Source: Thalassomonas sp. RHCl1 (GTDB lineage Bacteria; Pseudomonadota; Gammaproteobacteria; Enterobacterales; Alteromonadaceae). From it: a stretch of DNA of 64,000 nucleotides. Made by a program: the position numbers and the translations under genes. Below are positions 43,878 through 52,363 of the stretch, in pieces (the stretch's first letter is position 1; every line of letters begins with the position of its first letter). The DNA lies in contig NZ_CANDNZ010000012.1 of the NCBI RefSeq assembly GCF_947387555.1, forward strand, positions 93,705-157,704, read 5' to 3'. The notes under the pieces were generated by a model. The model was not told where the DNA came from and ran no database searches. It saw only the letters and a list, made by a program, of their open reading frames with translations.

Positions 43878-44441
43878 CTAAAGCGGTTCGTTGTCCGGTT
43901 GCATAATATCCAGTAATTGTGCAACCTGCTCGGGAGCCAAGGTAATACCGTGCTCCTGATCCCGTTTAACCCCGGCTAACAAAGGGGTAAGCAGCTCAAT
44001 CAACTCCAGGTTCATTTGCTCCGACCCGGTATATTTATCTACCAACTGGTTCAAGAGGTTGGCCAGGTCTTTCATATGATCTTTATCCCTGAGGATAATC
44101 GGCGGCACTTCTTCTCCCTTGATTCTGTCCTTAATAGACATTTCTATTTTATGCAGCGGACCCGCCACCCGATGACTGAAATAGATACCGACAAACACCA
44201 GGCAAGTAAAAATCAAGCCCAGCATCATCACCAGCCAGGGAAATGACAGCATCAGCATGTCGAGAATATTGGTGGGAATATAAGTGCGCTGCTTTGAGAA
44301 AGCTCCCGCCAGCAAAGGCAATAAGGTCAGGCTACCGACCCCGATCAACACACTGATCACCGCCATCAGTCCCGAAAATATCCCTATCCTATTTTGATAA
44401 CCGGGATTAATTAATATTAATCTTCTTTGATTCTTGACCAT
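43878..44441 (-). CDS. Two-helix membrane protein with HAMP-like segment
   Basis: About 187 residues from ATG 44441 (a GTG at 44450 is also possible). There are two hydrophobic segments (about 24-48 and 69-92) with a short loop between them. A HAMP-like sequence follows (FSHRVAGPLHKIEMSIKDRIKGEEVPPIILRDKDHMKDLANLLNQLV-type, about 95-142) and then a short helical tail. It has no kinase, cyclase or MCP output domain. Similar two-helix HAMP proteins occur beside chemoreceptors and cytochromes, so it may be an adaptor for signal transfer. It ends the minus-strand redox gene set, 40 bases after the tri-heme cytochrome gene. Confidence 0.75.
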   Translation of the reverse strand: MVKNQRRLILINPGYQNRIGIFSGLMAVISVLIGVGSLTLLPLLAGAFSKQRTYIPTNILDMLMLSFPWLVMMLGLIFTCLVFVGIYFSHRVAGPLHKIEMSIKDRIKGEEVPPIILRDKDHMKDLANLLNQLVDKYTGSEQMNLELIELLTPLLAGVKRDQEHGITLAPEQVAQLLDIMQPDNEPL

Positions 44442-44480
44442 ATTGAACACCCAAAGTTAACTGTCAAAAGAACTTCACTC

Positions 44481-45851
44481 TTAATCTTCTACTGCTACGA
44501 TCATTTCTTCACTATCTTCCTCTTCAAATTCATACAAGCTGATCAGATAGGCAATAATGGCATTGATATCCGCCTGAGACGGCGGCGAATTATCGGTATA
44601 TAACCTGTGTCGCCAGGCCGGCATGACCATGGCCGGCGGCTGTCCCTTACTGCCAGGTCTCGCCCCGGTTAAGATCAATTTACGAATGCTTTTATACTGG
44701 CCTAAGATGCTGTCAAAGTGCTCAAGCGGTACCTCCAGCTCCTTATCATCAAGGCTGATGCCCCGGTTTAAGATAGAGATCACCATGTCCACTTCTTCCG
44801 GTTCGAACAATTCCATGTTTTCCGCCAAATCTTCCAGCGAAGGCACATACCCCCCGGAGGCATTTTTATTAGCCACCCCTCCTATACCGGCAGGTCCGTG
44901 GCAGGAAACACAACCCGAACGCTCATATAGCCATTTACCGCGCTCGGTGATATCGGGAAAGTCAGGAACCGTTGACGATATCCAGGGACCGAGATCACTC
45001 ATCGAATGATCACTGATCGGATTGTCCCTGAGCCAGTTAATATAAGCAATAATCGCCTCTAAATCCCCGTCACGCAGGACATTTTCAAAGGCCGGCATTT
45101 GAATGGTTTGCCCGTGGGTGAAATAGGTGGCTAAAGGATTTTTTTCCAGGCGATCGATTTTCCCTTCCAGGATCCACTGCCTCAGCTCATCTTCGTTTCT
45201 GACCAGCTCGGCATAGTCATCCCCATCCCAGGGGGGAATATAACCTTTAAAACTGCCGGGATTGGAAATACCGCCACGCCCGTCCGGGCCATGACACCCC
45301 ATACAACCGAGGCTTGACGCCAGATCCCGCCCTTTCAACTCCAGCTCAGATATCGGCTTTTTCGACTCTGACATCAACTTAACAAAGGCCAGCAAATCCT
45401 CCAATTCCTCATCGGAAAACAGACCTTCGTAAGCCGGCATTTTCACTATGCCGCCAACCCCGAGTTCATGCACCCAGTCCTTGCCGAACTCGCTGGCACG
45501 ATACACTTTCACTTCCGGTTTAACATCATCTTTCCATAACCGCCGCGGCAGGCCGTATAAAATCCACTCCCTGATATCCTGATCGCTTTGGATAAAAGAC
45601 ATGATGGCACCGCCGGCTTTAAAAGGCGGGGTTTCCCCCCACAGGGCGCCAAAGTTCGCCGCCCCCTGGACCCCCCCGGGCCCGTGGCAGGCAAAACAAC
45701 CCATTTCCTGGGCCAGGTAATATCCCCGCATCACAGGCGTACTTGCCGGTTGCCGGGCAAAAGCTAAAAAAGCAGAAACCAGAATAGAAACTAAAATTGT
45801 GATTGCAATTGTCAATATTAGCCACTGCCAACTTTGTATTGTTTTTAGCAT
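44481..45851 (-). CDS. Membrane-anchored tri-heme cytochrome c
   Basis: 456 residues. The N-terminal helix (about 10-30) looks like an uncleaved anchor or signal. Three class I cytochrome c domains follow, each with CxxCH: C52-C55-H56, C183-C186-H187 and C314-C317-H318. Likely distal Met ligands are in VKMPAY (M138), IQMPAF (M252) and VMPAWRH. The three repeated domains share GCxxCHGPxG-type cores, showing internal triplication. It is the likely inner-membrane or periplasmic electron carrier of the redox block, lying between the barrel protein gene and the HAMP-like gene. Confidence 0.92.
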   Translation of the reverse strand: MLKTIQSWQWLILTIAITILVSILVSAFLAFARQPASTPVMRGYYLAQEMGCFACHGPGGVQGAANFGALWGETPPFKAGGAIMSFIQSDQDIREWILYGLPRRLWKDDVKPEVKVYRASEFGKDWVHELGVGGIVKMPAYEGLFSDEELEDLLAFVKLMSESKKPISELELKGRDLASSLGCMGCHGPDGRGGISNPGSFKGYIPPWDGDDYAELVRNEDELRQWILEGKIDRLEKNPLATYFTHGQTIQMPAFENVLRDGDLEAIIAYINWLRDNPISDHSMSDLGPWISSTVPDFPDITERGKWLYERSGCVSCHGPAGIGGVANKNASGGYVPSLEDLAENMELFEPEEVDMVISILNRGISLDDKELEVPLEHFDSILGQYKSIRKLILTGARPGSKGQPPAMVMPAWRHRLYTDNSPPSQADINAIIAYLISLYEFEEEDSEEMIVAVED

Positions 45852-45889
45852 GACATAACCTTTTAAAATCGCTGGGATATTTCGCTAAA

Positions 45890-45901
45890 CACCCTAGGGT
45901 G
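45890..45901. repeat. Short perfect palindrome between the barrel and tri-heme genes
   Basis: CACCCTAGGGTG is a 12-base perfect palindrome, directly followed by GCAGCACC, which can extend into a second small hairpin (GGTGCAGCACC). It lies in the 84-base gap of the minus-strand operon and may be an mRNA processing or attenuating structure. Confidence 0.35.
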
Positions 45902-45935
45902 CAGCACCATGACCCTGTTCAACTTCATCAGGATG

Positions 45936-47432
45936 TTAAAACTTTAATAACCATTCCAACCGCACCCCTTTAGCCGATTGCTGCTTTTCCTTGACGGCAA
46001 AAAAAGTATCAAAACGTAACAAGGTTTGCCGGCTTAAGCTCTTTTGATACCTAAAGCCCAAACCTACGGCATCCCGCTTTTGCTGGCTTTTCATGCTGCT
46101 CCTTGCCGCCAGTTCGACTATAAACTGGGAGCCGATGCCGCCAAAAAAGTGCTGATATCCTGCCACCGCGCCATAGGTATCCTCTATGCTGTCCCCCAGG
46201 GGCACGCCATATTGCCCCATGCCGACAGGAGAAAACAACATACCGATATTGGCCAGCGGCACGCCGCCGTCCCGGCTACGGGCGGCAGAAGAGAAATCAT
46301 CAAAACTGAGGAAAGAATTGACATACCAAAGATCATCCGAATGGGCAAAACCCCCCGACAGCTCCGCCGTTATTAAGGTGCCTTTGCTGAGCGCGCTACT
46401 ATCTTCATCCAAGGGGATCTCGGTATTGATCCTGAAAGTCGAATTTATCATGCCAATTCTTTGGGTAGAGCCCAGCCCCAGATACCAGGCATTGGCACTG
46501 TTATCGTTATCCACATAAATCATATCCAGATCTAAACTGTTATCCCAGGCGGTATCTGCCTGGGTTAACAGTCCATACAGCCTGCCTGGGGAGGTCACGT
46601 TGGCAAAGGGGTTATCAATATCATCCCAACCATAAAGGGCAGTGAGCCGCACATTTGGCAGCCCCTGTGCGATCAAAGAGTTGCGGGTGATACCTAAGGC
46701 ATCAAAGGTGTCATTGAGTAAGATACCGTCCTGAACTTTCAGCTCCTGCCTGCCGACAGAAAAACCGATATCCCAGGTTTTGCTGTCGCTTGGATCAAGG
46801 CGGGGAAATATTTCACCGATCTCCCCTTCAAAAAAAAGCTGGGTTAGCTTGCCGTTGGTTTGATCATGCCAGTTATCTTCATCGCCATCCGAGTCGAAAA
46901 TAAAGCCGGTATCCTCCCCTTTATCGTTATCAAGCGGCCTTAATGAAAAAACGATGCGCTCGGTTCCGGAAAGTTTGACATCACCATGCAAATCCAGCCG
47001 GGTACTCCATTGCACGATATCTTTATCCTCGGCGTCATAACTTTGCAGGGCACTCCTGAACTGGCCATAGAGTAAAAATGTCGGTTGTAACATTTGCTCG
47101 AACGGCGTTTTGATTCCGGGTTTTATCGGCCCCTGCCCTAAAAAATCATCTCCGAACTCTAACAGAGGACTCAGCCGGGACACCGGGTTAGCCGGATAGG
47201 CAATCGCTTTATCCGAGAGCCGATTTTTTTCTATCTTGGCTTTATCTGTAATCGGATAAAAAGATAAGGCCCCACGTCCCTCAGGCACAGTTTCCTGTTG
47301 CGGCCGCTGCTGCTTCCCATCCTGAGCGCTTTGTACCAGCCCCGGCGGACAAAACAGCAGACAGCAAAAGCAGGCAGCAGATAAAAGTGATTTCCCGTCA
47401 CAGGGTAGAATTCTAGTTAATAACAAGATCAC
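45936..47432 (-). CDS. Outer-membrane beta-barrel protein of the redox block
   Basis: 498 residues with a signal sequence (SLLSAACFCCLLFCPPGLVQSA). The rest shows many alternating amphipathic strands ending in aromatic residues (QPTFLLYGQFRSAL, WSTRLDLHGDVKL, RIVFSLRPL, TLLRFDTFFAV) and a terminal LEWLLKF, which ends in Phe like BAM substrates. It begins at GTG inside the last codons of the penta-heme gene (20-base overlap), so the two are translationally coupled. A barrel coupled to multiheme cytochromes recalls porin-cytochrome conduits, but it is not a clear MtrB homologue by eye. Confidence 0.75.
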   Translation of the reverse strand: MILLLTRILPCDGKSLLSAACFCCLLFCPPGLVQSAQDGKQQRPQQETVPEGRGALSFYPITDKAKIEKNRLSDKAIAYPANPVSRLSPLLEFGDDFLGQGPIKPGIKTPFEQMLQPTFLLYGQFRSALQSYDAEDKDIVQWSTRLDLHGDVKLSGTERIVFSLRPLDNDKGEDTGFIFDSDGDEDNWHDQTNGKLTQLFFEGEIGEIFPRLDPSDSKTWDIGFSVGRQELKVQDGILLNDTFDALGITRNSLIAQGLPNVRLTALYGWDDIDNPFANVTSPGRLYGLLTQADTAWDNSLDLDMIYVDNDNSANAWYLGLGSTQRIGMINSTFRINTEIPLDEDSSALSKGTLITAELSGGFAHSDDLWYVNSFLSFDDFSSAARSRDGGVPLANIGMLFSPVGMGQYGVPLGDSIEDTYGAVAGYQHFFGGIGSQFIVELAARSSMKSQQKRDAVGLGFRYQKSLSRQTLLRFDTFFAVKEKQQSAKGVRLEWLLKF

Positions 47433-49257
47433 GCTCCCACAGCACCCGGTAAAGCTCTACCATCCTATCCCCGATATCCCGGGCACTCAGGCCGTATTCA
47501 AATCCGGCTCCCGATATCGCATGAATAAGGTGCGGCGGCAATTGTCCGGCAACCAGCTTAACATTCACCTTATAAGGCCCGTTTCCACTTAATTGCTCAG
47601 GTGCCACCCGATAGTTTGCCCAACGGTAGCCGTTAGCTTCTATACTGCGTTTTTGTAAACGGATATCCCGTATCCCCCCCATTAATAAGGCAGGAGTCGG
47701 CGATGGCCGCATAAAGATCAAAGGGTCAAAGGAATAATTGGCCGGCAATACCTGCTCCCTTTCCCCGCCATAGGCGGTGTGTACCATAAAGGGAGAGCGT
47801 AAATTAAATAACTGCTCGTCAAGGGGCATGTCGCCATTGTGTACATACAAAGAATGTGAATCCCTGACATCACCGTTAGGATCCAGATCCCCTGAGCGGA
47901 AAAGCACCTGATCTTTTTGATCGGTTACACTTACCTGTAAAAAAACATTTCGCTCGGCAATCAAGCCTGTGGGTACGCTGTGACCGTCGGTGAGGTTCTT
48001 CACCTGCACTTTAAACGCCAGGCCGTCACCGGAGTCAAGCACTTCGATATCCCCCAAGCCATAACCGTTACGCAATAAAGCGGTTCCCCGGGCATGGGCT
48101 TCGGCGCGCAGGGCCAGCTGGCGGTCAATGATTTCCCGCGCCATATAGCGTTCATCCTGATCTTGCCAGATGCCGGTAAACTGACGCTGATCTTCCTCAG
48201 AGTCAGTGATGCCCTGTTCAAATTCCTCGGTGCCCCAGCCGGCTTTATAATCAAAACCCAGCCATTGCTCCGGGGTGGCAAACTCCTGGGCTTCAGGATC
48301 TATTGGAAAAATCCCCGGATGCACCAAAGGACTGTCCGGACCGACAAACATATGGTTGGTTCTTTTCGCCGGTTTACTCGGCGTCCCCCTGACCACGGCT
48401 GCCGGTGCATGCGGATATTCGGACGCAATCCCGGGAACCGGCCCCATATGGCAGTCCTGACAGGACTCTCCCCGTTTGGCTGCCGGTGTCTGCTTATATT
48501 CACTAAAGGCATCTTCCAAGCGGAAGCCGTTCACCAGGCGGACATCATGGCAGCGGGCACAAAACCCTGACAGGGAAACCTGCTCCAGATGACGTGCTTC
48601 TTTATGTACCTTAGGCGGACGGCCCTTTTGCGATGCCAGCACACGTTCAAGTTCGTCTCCCGGCCTGGGACCATATACCGGTTTGTAAATATCGCCGGAC
48701 TCGATCGGCAGCCTGCCGCTTATTTTACCGTATTCCCCTGCCACCCGGTGACAGACGATACAGGTCACACCTTCTTTGGAAACCGTATCCCGGTTGCTGT
48801 TACTGGTGAGTATGGCTTCATTGCTGGACATACCGGTTTGCGAATGGCAGCGCTGGCAAAAATCCCCCAGGGTGCCGTTGGTTAGTTTCACTAACGTCGC
48901 CTGATAGGCGAGAAAGGTGGGACTGGTTTGTGCGTAAGCATGCCGGGAAACCGACCATTCGCGATAAATATCGATATGGCAGCCCCCGCATTCCTGCGCC
49001 GAGGGAAACTCAACCTGCTCCAGCAATGCCTGGTGATCCGGATTTCGTACAGATGTTTTTTCCTCCTGTGCCTGTTCAGCTCCCTGTGTTATCTCAGGAG
49101 AGGCAGATAATGCCGCATCGGACCATAATAAGGACAAAATTAACGCAGCCACAGCAAGATCGGACATAGGCAGGGTGCTTTTAAGCCGGCGGCAAAAACC
49201 TCCCGCCAGCAGTTTTCTCCCGGACTGCATCAGGATAAAATTCAAATAAATAAGCAT
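47413..49257 (-). CDS. Penta-heme cytochrome c (c554-like multiheme family)
   Basis: 614 residues with five CxxCH motifs, all in the first 270 residues: C90-H94, C134-H138, C166-H170, C233-H237 and C266-H270. NHMF (301-304) supplies a likely distal His, as in cytochrome c554-type and related multiheme enzymes. The C-terminal 300 residues lack hemes and look like a beta-rich domain (LAFKVQVKNLTDGHSVPTG). The N terminus is a signal peptide, whose true start may be the internal Met 31. It is likely periplasmic or outer-membrane facing, and could be an electron carrier or a reductase/oxidase. It is co-transcribed with the mono-heme cytochrome upstream and the barrel downstream. Confidence 0.9.
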   Translation of the reverse strand: MLIYLNFILMQSGRKLLAGGFCRRLKSTLPMSDLAVAALILSLLWSDAALSASPEITQGAEQAQEEKTSVRNPDHQALLEQVEFPSAQECGGCHIDIYREWSVSRHAYAQTSPTFLAYQATLVKLTNGTLGDFCQRCHSQTGMSSNEAILTSNSNRDTVSKEGVTCIVCHRVAGEYGKISGRLPIESGDIYKPVYGPRPGDELERVLASQKGRPPKVHKEARHLEQVSLSGFCARCHDVRLVNGFRLEDAFSEYKQTPAAKRGESCQDCHMGPVPGIASEYPHAPAAVVRGTPSKPAKRTNHMFVGPDSPLVHPGIFPIDPEAQEFATPEQWLGFDYKAGWGTEEFEQGITDSEEDQRQFTGIWQDQDERYMAREIIDRQLALRAEAHARGTALLRNGYGLGDIEVLDSGDGLAFKVQVKNLTDGHSVPTGLIAERNVFLQVSVTDQKDQVLFRSGDLDPNGDVRDSHSLYVHNGDMPLDEQLFNLRSPFMVHTAYGGEREQVLPANYSFDPLIFMRPSPTPALLMGGIRDIRLQKRSIEANGYRWANYRVAPEQLSGNGPYKVNVKLVAGQLPPHLIHAISGAGFEYGLSARDIGDRMVELYRVLWERDLVIN

Positions 49258-49280
49258 AATGTAGGCTTCTGAAGGTCAGG

Positions 49281-49718
49281 TTATTTTTCAGGTTCGAAAT
49301 CATGGCGCACATAATTAATCACATGCCAGATCTCTTCTTTACTCAATAATTTCTTGAAGCCGGGCATAGGCCTTCTGCCGGTGCGGATTTTCCAATAGAT
49401 GGCGCCATCGGTTTGCGCCCACATGCCGTCCTCGTCAAAGTCTTTGACCATTTTATCAAGCTTGGCCGCCTCGGGGCCGTCACCATTACCGTTAGCGCCG
49501 TGACATTCCTGGCATTCCCGCTGGTAAATCTCTTTACCCATGCTGACGGAAGCTTCATCAATGGGAATAGGATTTTTAATTTTCGCTTTACGCGCAGAGA
49601 CACGCCAGGGAGCAGGTTTCTCCTGATAGGCAAAAACAAGCTCAGAAGTAAAAACAAAAGTGAATATAAATACGATGGAGGTAAAAATGAAATTAACTGT
49701 AGCAATTTTAAACGTCAT
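49281..49718 (-). CDS. Mono-heme class I cytochrome c
   Basis: 145 residues. A signal peptide (about 1-30) precedes a single heme motif C69-QE-C72-H73 (ECQECHGANGNGDG) with M118 in RRPMPGF as the distal ligand and a C-terminal helix IWHVINYVRHDF. This is a soluble periplasmic electron shuttle. It is the first gene of the minus-strand redox operon (AAGGGAAATG before the ATG), 23 bases before the penta-heme gene. It is divergent from the di-heme peroxidase gene. Confidence 0.93.
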   Translation of the reverse strand: MTFKIATVNFIFTSIVFIFTFVFTSELVFAYQEKPAPWRVSARKAKIKNPIPIDEASVSMGKEIYQRECQECHGANGNGDGPEAAKLDKMVKDFDEDGMWAQTDGAIYWKIRTGRRPMPGFKKLLSKEEIWHVINYVRHDFEPEK

Positions 49719-49955
49719 AACATTTCCCTTGAAATAACATAAAAATAGACTTCATTGATAATCTTCAAACCCAGTATAGATGATGATTTTTACTTGCTCA
49801 AAAAATTGCCAGTCTACTGGTTTGTTTTTTTTAAAATTATGGTCTAAATATTAGAGTTGCTAACGCTTAAAACTGCTGCAAAGAGATGTTGGCAAACAAA
49901 ACACAAGTAAAATAAATCAAATAAATCAGCTAGATAGTGAGCAAAGGAGAATGCC

Positions 49956-50936
49956 GTGTTAAAAAGAATCTTTTTAAACCTGGTTGCTTTAATTTTTACC
50001 CTGCCGTTACTGGTTTTTGCAGCAGAATTGGGCACGCCATCCCTGGAAGACATCGAATATCCCGATGACGAGCCCCCCACCACCGAAGAAATTGAACTGG
50101 GCAAAGTGCTGTTTTTTGACCCCCGTTTATCCTTAAACGAAAAACAATCCTGCGCCACCTGCCATAACCCGGAAATGGGCTTTGGCGACGGTATGGCGAA
50201 AGGCTTAGGTACCATGGGAGAGGGGCTTGGCAGAAATACCCCGCATATTTACAACCTGGCCTGGAGTTCAATCTTCTTTTGGGACGGCCGGGCGCAAACC
50301 CTGGAAGAGCAGGCACTGGGCCCTATATCCGCTCCCGGAGAAATGAATATGCCGCTGCCGCAATTAATCAAGAGACTTAAAAAAATTCCCGGCTATCAAA
50401 AGCTGTTTAAAGCCGCTTATGGCGACTCCGGCATCAATAAAACCAATATTGCCCGGGCAATAGCCGCCTTTGAGCGCAGTATTATTACCCGAAATTCTGC
50501 TTTTGACCGTTATATACAAGGCGATAAAAATGCCATGGATCCTGCAGCCATTCGCGGACTGGCTTTATTTGAAGGCAAAGCACGCTGCACCAAATGCCAT
50601 GACGGCGTCAACTTTACCGACGACAGTTTTCATAATATCGGCGTGAATAACAATGACGTCGGCAGAGAAAAAGTCAGCAAGGCACAAGGCATGAAAGGCG
50701 CATTTAAAACCCCGGGACTGAGAAATGTCTGGCTAACCTCCCCCTATATGCACGACGGCTCAGAGCCGTCACTCGAAGCGGTGATCCGTTTTTATAACAG
50801 AGGCAGCGAGGGCATAGCCGGCGTAAGTAACCTCATTAAGCCACTGAATTTAAGTGAGGATGAAATCAGTGATTTACTGGCCTTCTTAGCCGCATTAACA
50901 GATCCCATTATCATTGAGCGCCCCAAAATGCCTTAG
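49956..50936 (+). CDS. Di-heme cytochrome c peroxidase/MauG family protein
   Basis: 326 residues with a signal peptide. Two CxxCH sites are seen, C66-C69-H70 (SCATCHNPEMGFGDG) and C211-C214-H215 (RCTKCHDGVNF), plus FFDPRLSLN, RNTPHIYNLAW, FWDGRAQTLEEQA, FKTPGLRNVWLTSPYMHDGS and a terminal LLAFLAAL. These are the family's hallmarks. Members reduce peroxide (CcpA) or carry out protein-based oxidations (MauG). It lies beside a copper protein, as in methylamine-utilisation-like loci, but no amine dehydrogenase gene is present. Translation starts at GTG 49956 after AAAGGAG. Confidence 0.94.
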   Translation: MLKRIFLNLVALIFTLPLLVFAAELGTPSLEDIEYPDDEPPTTEEIELGKVLFFDPRLSLNEKQSCATCHNPEMGFGDGMAKGLGTMGEGLGRNTPHIYNLAWSSIFFWDGRAQTLEEQALGPISAPGEMNMPLPQLIKRLKKIPGYQKLFKAAYGDSGINKTNIARAIAAFERSIITRNSAFDRYIQGDKNAMDPAAIRGLALFEGKARCTKCHDGVNFTDDSFHNIGVNNNDVGREKVSKAQGMKGAFKTPGLRNVWLTSPYMHDGSEPSLEAVIRFYNRGSEGIAGVSNLIKPLNLSEDEISDLLAFLAALTDPIIIERPKMP

Positions 50937-51005
50937 CACTCGTTGGTATCACAGGTAAAGAGCAGTTTTTGTTCAAATCAGATAAGCATTTAACAGGGAG
51001 GTTTT

Positions 51006-51632
51006 ATGAGCTTTAGTAAAAAAATATTAACTTCGTTACTGCCGCTGGCTTTTGCCGGCGGCGCCCTGGCCGATACGGTCACGGCTGAGTTGGAATTCAC
51101 CAAAAGGCCCCCTTTTGCGGGACTTATCTACCTGGTAGACAATAAAAGTACCAACTCCCAGATAACCATAGATCAAAAAGACAAACAATTTACCCAGAAA
51201 CTTCAGGTGGGCTCTTCCGGGCAACAGATCAAGTTCAATAATTCCGATAATGTCGAACATAATATTTTTACCAATGAAACCAAACACAGTGCCAATTTCG
51301 ATGTCGGCTTGATGCAGCCGGGAGCCACCTCGGAAGTTGCCCTTAACTGGCAGGAAAATTCCATTGTCCGTATTGGCTGTAAAATTCATCCGAAAATGCG
51401 CGCCTATATTGCCAATATCCTCAGCGACTACTACCAGGTACTGGACTTTGAAAAAAAGAAAAAAAACTATCAAATCCAGATAAAAGACGTGCCCAGCAAC
51501 TTAACCACCATGAACTTACTGATGCCGGGTTATAAGAGCATGGAGTTTGAACTGCAGCCGGGTGAAACCAAGGAAGTGCCGATTTCCAAAAAAGGCAAGC
51601 AACGCGGCACCTTAAAGCTTTCTCGCCAATAG
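51006..51632 (+). CDS. Exported type-1 copper protein (cupredoxin)
   Basis: 208 residues with a signal peptide (about 1-22). A full type-1 copper site can be read: H85 (NVEHNIF), then C125-xx-H128-xx-M131 (IGCKIHPKMRAYI). Spacing is that of plastocyanin-like proteins and of the MauL-type cupredoxins seen beside MauG-like genes. The last 70 residues (IQIKDVPSNLTTMNLL...) form an extra strand-rich tail beyond a minimal cupredoxin. It is a likely electron carrier between the di-heme protein and other partners in this block. It is 69 bases after the peroxidase gene and 9 bases before the P460-type gene. Confidence 0.87.
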   Translation: MSFSKKILTSLLPLAFAGGALADTVTAELEFTKRPPFAGLIYLVDNKSTNSQITIDQKDKQFTQKLQVGSSGQQIKFNNSDNVEHNIFTNETKHSANFDVGLMQPGATSEVALNWQENSIVRIGCKIHPKMRAYIANILSDYYQVLDFEKKKKNYQIQIKDVPSNLTTMNLLMPGYKSMEFELQPGETKEVPISKKGKQRGTLKLSRQ

Positions 51633-51641
51633 GAAGAAATC

Positions 51642-52292
51642 ATGACTTTGAAATCAGGGATTGATATCAACAAAGCAACCAGTATCTGTTTACTGTCACT
51701 GCTTCTTGTCTTCGCCGGACCCGCTTCGGCCAATGCAAGTCAAAAAACAGAATTTAATATGGAAGAGGCCTACTATAAAAGTCTTTTTACCATCCCGGCT
51801 ATGTATCCCCAAACCCGGGACTACCGAAAAAAGTGGAGCCGGTTGACGGGTTTTGAATTTTCCGGCCTACACTGGAACAATTTTGTCGTGATTTATGTCA
51901 ACAAAGGCACAGATATCTATCGTGACAATTATATCGAATACCTTAGGGTTTATCAAAATGAAGACGACGATGAAGATGAGGACGAGGAAGAAACCGAAGA
52001 TAAACATTTTAAGGGTTATGAAGTAGGCACCATCTTTTTAAAAGAAAACTACACCGTCAGAAACGGTATCCCTCATCAGCCTACATCCCTGACCTTAATG
52101 GTGAAAAAGCCGCCGGGATATGCCCCGACAGGCGGCGACTGGGAATACACGCAATTTGCACCTAACGGTGACTTGATGATGCGCGGCAATAACACCAATG
52201 TCGATATCTACCAAAGTTGTGCGAAATGTCACGAAAATATGCAAGAGCGGGATTACGTTTTTTCCACTTTTTATACCGAGCAAAGCCGTTAA
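51642..52292 (+). CDS. Cytochrome P460-type heme protein
   Basis: 216 residues with a signal peptide (about 13-32). The family pattern is visible: GTIFLKENYTV, LTLMVKKPPGYAPTGGDWEYTQFAPNG, and a C-terminal heme site C193-AK-C196-H197 followed by DYVFSTF. Cytochrome P460 enzymes oxidise hydroxylamine in nitrifiers and methanotrophs, but many family members are uncharacterised. An acidic run of 13 Asp/Glu-dominated residues (about 107-120) interrupts the fold and may bind metal or a basic partner. It is co-transcribed with the copper protein (9-base gap). Confidence 0.8.
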   Translation: MTLKSGIDINKATSICLLSLLLVFAGPASANASQKTEFNMEEAYYKSLFTIPAMYPQTRDYRKKWSRLTGFEFSGLHWNNFVVIYVNKGTDIYRDNYIEYLRVYQNEDDDEDEDEEETEDKHFKGYEVGTIFLKENYTVRNGIPHQPTSLTLMVKKPPGYAPTGGDWEYTQFAPNGDLMMRGNNTNVDIYQSCAKCHENMQERDYVFSTFYTEQSR

Positions 52293-52363
52293 CTTATCAA
52301 TATATCGGTTAAGTTTTTTCACTTAGCTTACTATCAGCAAAGTCATTTTTAGAGGGCAGACAA

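Noticed and set aside
49956..52292. A complete methylamine-utilisation (mau) operon
   Set aside because: MauG-like and MauL-like proteins are present, but the amine dehydrogenase subunits and the other mau maturation genes are absent.
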